From Soonwooa sp032062245 (GTDB lineage: Bacteria > Bacteroidota > Bacteroidia > Flavobacteriales > Weeksellaceae), in assembly GCF_032062245.1 (NCBI RefSeq), contig NZ_DAMBQF010000051.1, forward strand, positions 1-5,231: a DNA stretch of 5,231 nt, given 5' to 3'. Made by a program: the position numbers and the translations under genes. Below are positions 4,970 to 5,231 of this stretch, one piece after another (position 1 is the stretch's first letter; the number at the start of each line of letters is the position of its first letter). The notes below the pieces were generated by a model. The model searched no databases. It worked only from the letters and a program-made list of their open reading frames with translations, and was not told where the DNA came from.

Positions 4970-5177
4970 GAGACTGCAGACAACATTGTATTGGCAAAAT
5001 GCGGGGTTAAATGTATAATAGAAAGATTTGTTACATTTATCTGCCGCCGCTTTTCATATTGTTTTTTTTCTTAATTTAGACAATCTGAAAAAGCATCGGC
5101 TTCACGCAGTCGAAATTGAACTTTTCGTCCAATTTAGCCCGCACTTCGCCAATACTTTTTCCGTTATCGGCAATAAT
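4970..5177 (+). repeat. attC-like recombination site 6 (cassette 5/6 junction)
   Basis: R''-like box TGCAGACAAC (4975-4984) and R'-like box GTTATCGGCA (5163-5172). L stem: GTATTGGC (4988-4995) with GCCAATAC (5148-5155). Loop: AAAA (4996-4999) opposite CTTC (5144-5147). Second stem: TGCGGG (5000-5005) with CCCGCA (5138-5143), a compensated T-A pair where site 2 has G-C. Terminal hairpin: GCTTTTCA (5049-5056) with TGAAAAAGC (5086-5094), with one extra A. The 34 bases 5109-5142 are identical to site 2 (729-762), while the hairpin resembles that of site 3, so the site looks like a mosaic of the two. Confidence 0.85.
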
Positions 5178-5231
5178 ATCGCCGTTTCAGAAATCTAGTG
5201 CAACAAATGTTAAAATAATTAACACAATTTT
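5164..5231 (+). mobile_element. Start of inferred cassette 6, incomplete
   Basis: Only the first 68 bases are present. They begin with the R' remainder TTATCGGCA, then A5173 and TAAT (5174-5177). The only ATG (5207) is followed by a stop after three codons, so the gene of this cassette must start beyond the window or be on the other strand. The bases around that ATG (CAACAAATG) resemble the CTACAAATG seen in cassettes 1 and 5. Confidence 0.5.

Larger units (their letters stand above)
3656..5163 (+). mobile_element. Inferred gene cassette 5 (three-gene run)
   Basis: The longest unit, 1508 bp. Its start (3655-3669, GTTGTCTGCA-A-TCTC) is reverse complementary to its own end (4970-4984, GAGA-C-TGCAGACAAC) except for A3665/C4974. 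It holds three tightly joined genes and two small ORFs. No site lies inside it, so the genes would move together. Confidence 0.75.

Noticed and set aside
588..5177. CRISPR array
   Set aside because: The repeats are about 200 bp, imperfect and folded, and the units between them are whole genes, not short spacers.
588..5177. Insertion sequence or MITE family as the explanation of the repeats
   Set aside because: I see no transposase and no direct target duplications. The within-cassette matching of box sequences is not explained by independent MITE insertions. A mobile origin of the site bodies cannot be fully excluded.

Overview
The window is AT-rich, all its genes lie on the + strand, and start codons lack Shine-Dalgarno sequences. 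The one clear promoter fits the Bacteroidota consensus (TTG / TAnnTTTG). This suggests a member of the Bacteroidota, probably a Flavobacterium-like bacterium; the taxonomy is inferred from composition and signals only.

The main content is a tandem array of gene cassettes separated by six related structured sites of about 200 bp: one partial at 1-60 and five complete at about 588-797, 1657-1867, 2582-2790, 3457-3669 and 4970-5177. Each complete site begins with a box ending in AAC and closes with a box starting GTT. Between them lie an 8-10 bp stem, a small internal loop (usually AAAA opposite CTTC), a second GC-rich stem whose bases covary, and an A/T-rich hairpin with unpaired extra bases. 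This is the logic of integron attC sites (R'', L'', terminal structure, L', R'), but the sites are longer than classical attC sites and do not fit the GTTRRRY core.

The decisive observation is that the first 10 bases of every complete cassette, counted from GTT, are the exact reverse complement of the last 10 bases before its own structured end. A further matched 4 bases follow after one constant A/C position. Neighbouring cassettes do not match each other this well. This is expected if each cassette once existed as a circle carrying one intact site and was inserted by cutting after the G of GTT.

Inferred cassettes: (1) 52-783, a DUF1648-type membrane protein; (2) 784-1853, an unrecognised 279-residue protein with winged-helix-like stretches; (3) 1854-2776, an HNH-nuclease-like protein; (4) 2777-3655, a HigB/HigA-type toxin-antitoxin pair with its own promoter and a palindromic operator; (5) 3656-5163, a three-gene run of unrecognised membrane, exported and small proteins, plus two small ORFs; (6) from 5164, only the start is present. 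Coding regions end at or within a few bases of the R'' box in every cassette, so the coding and recombination parts are tightly packed. Only the toxin-antitoxin cassette has a convincing promoter. No integrase is present, so the recombinase must be elsewhere or lost.
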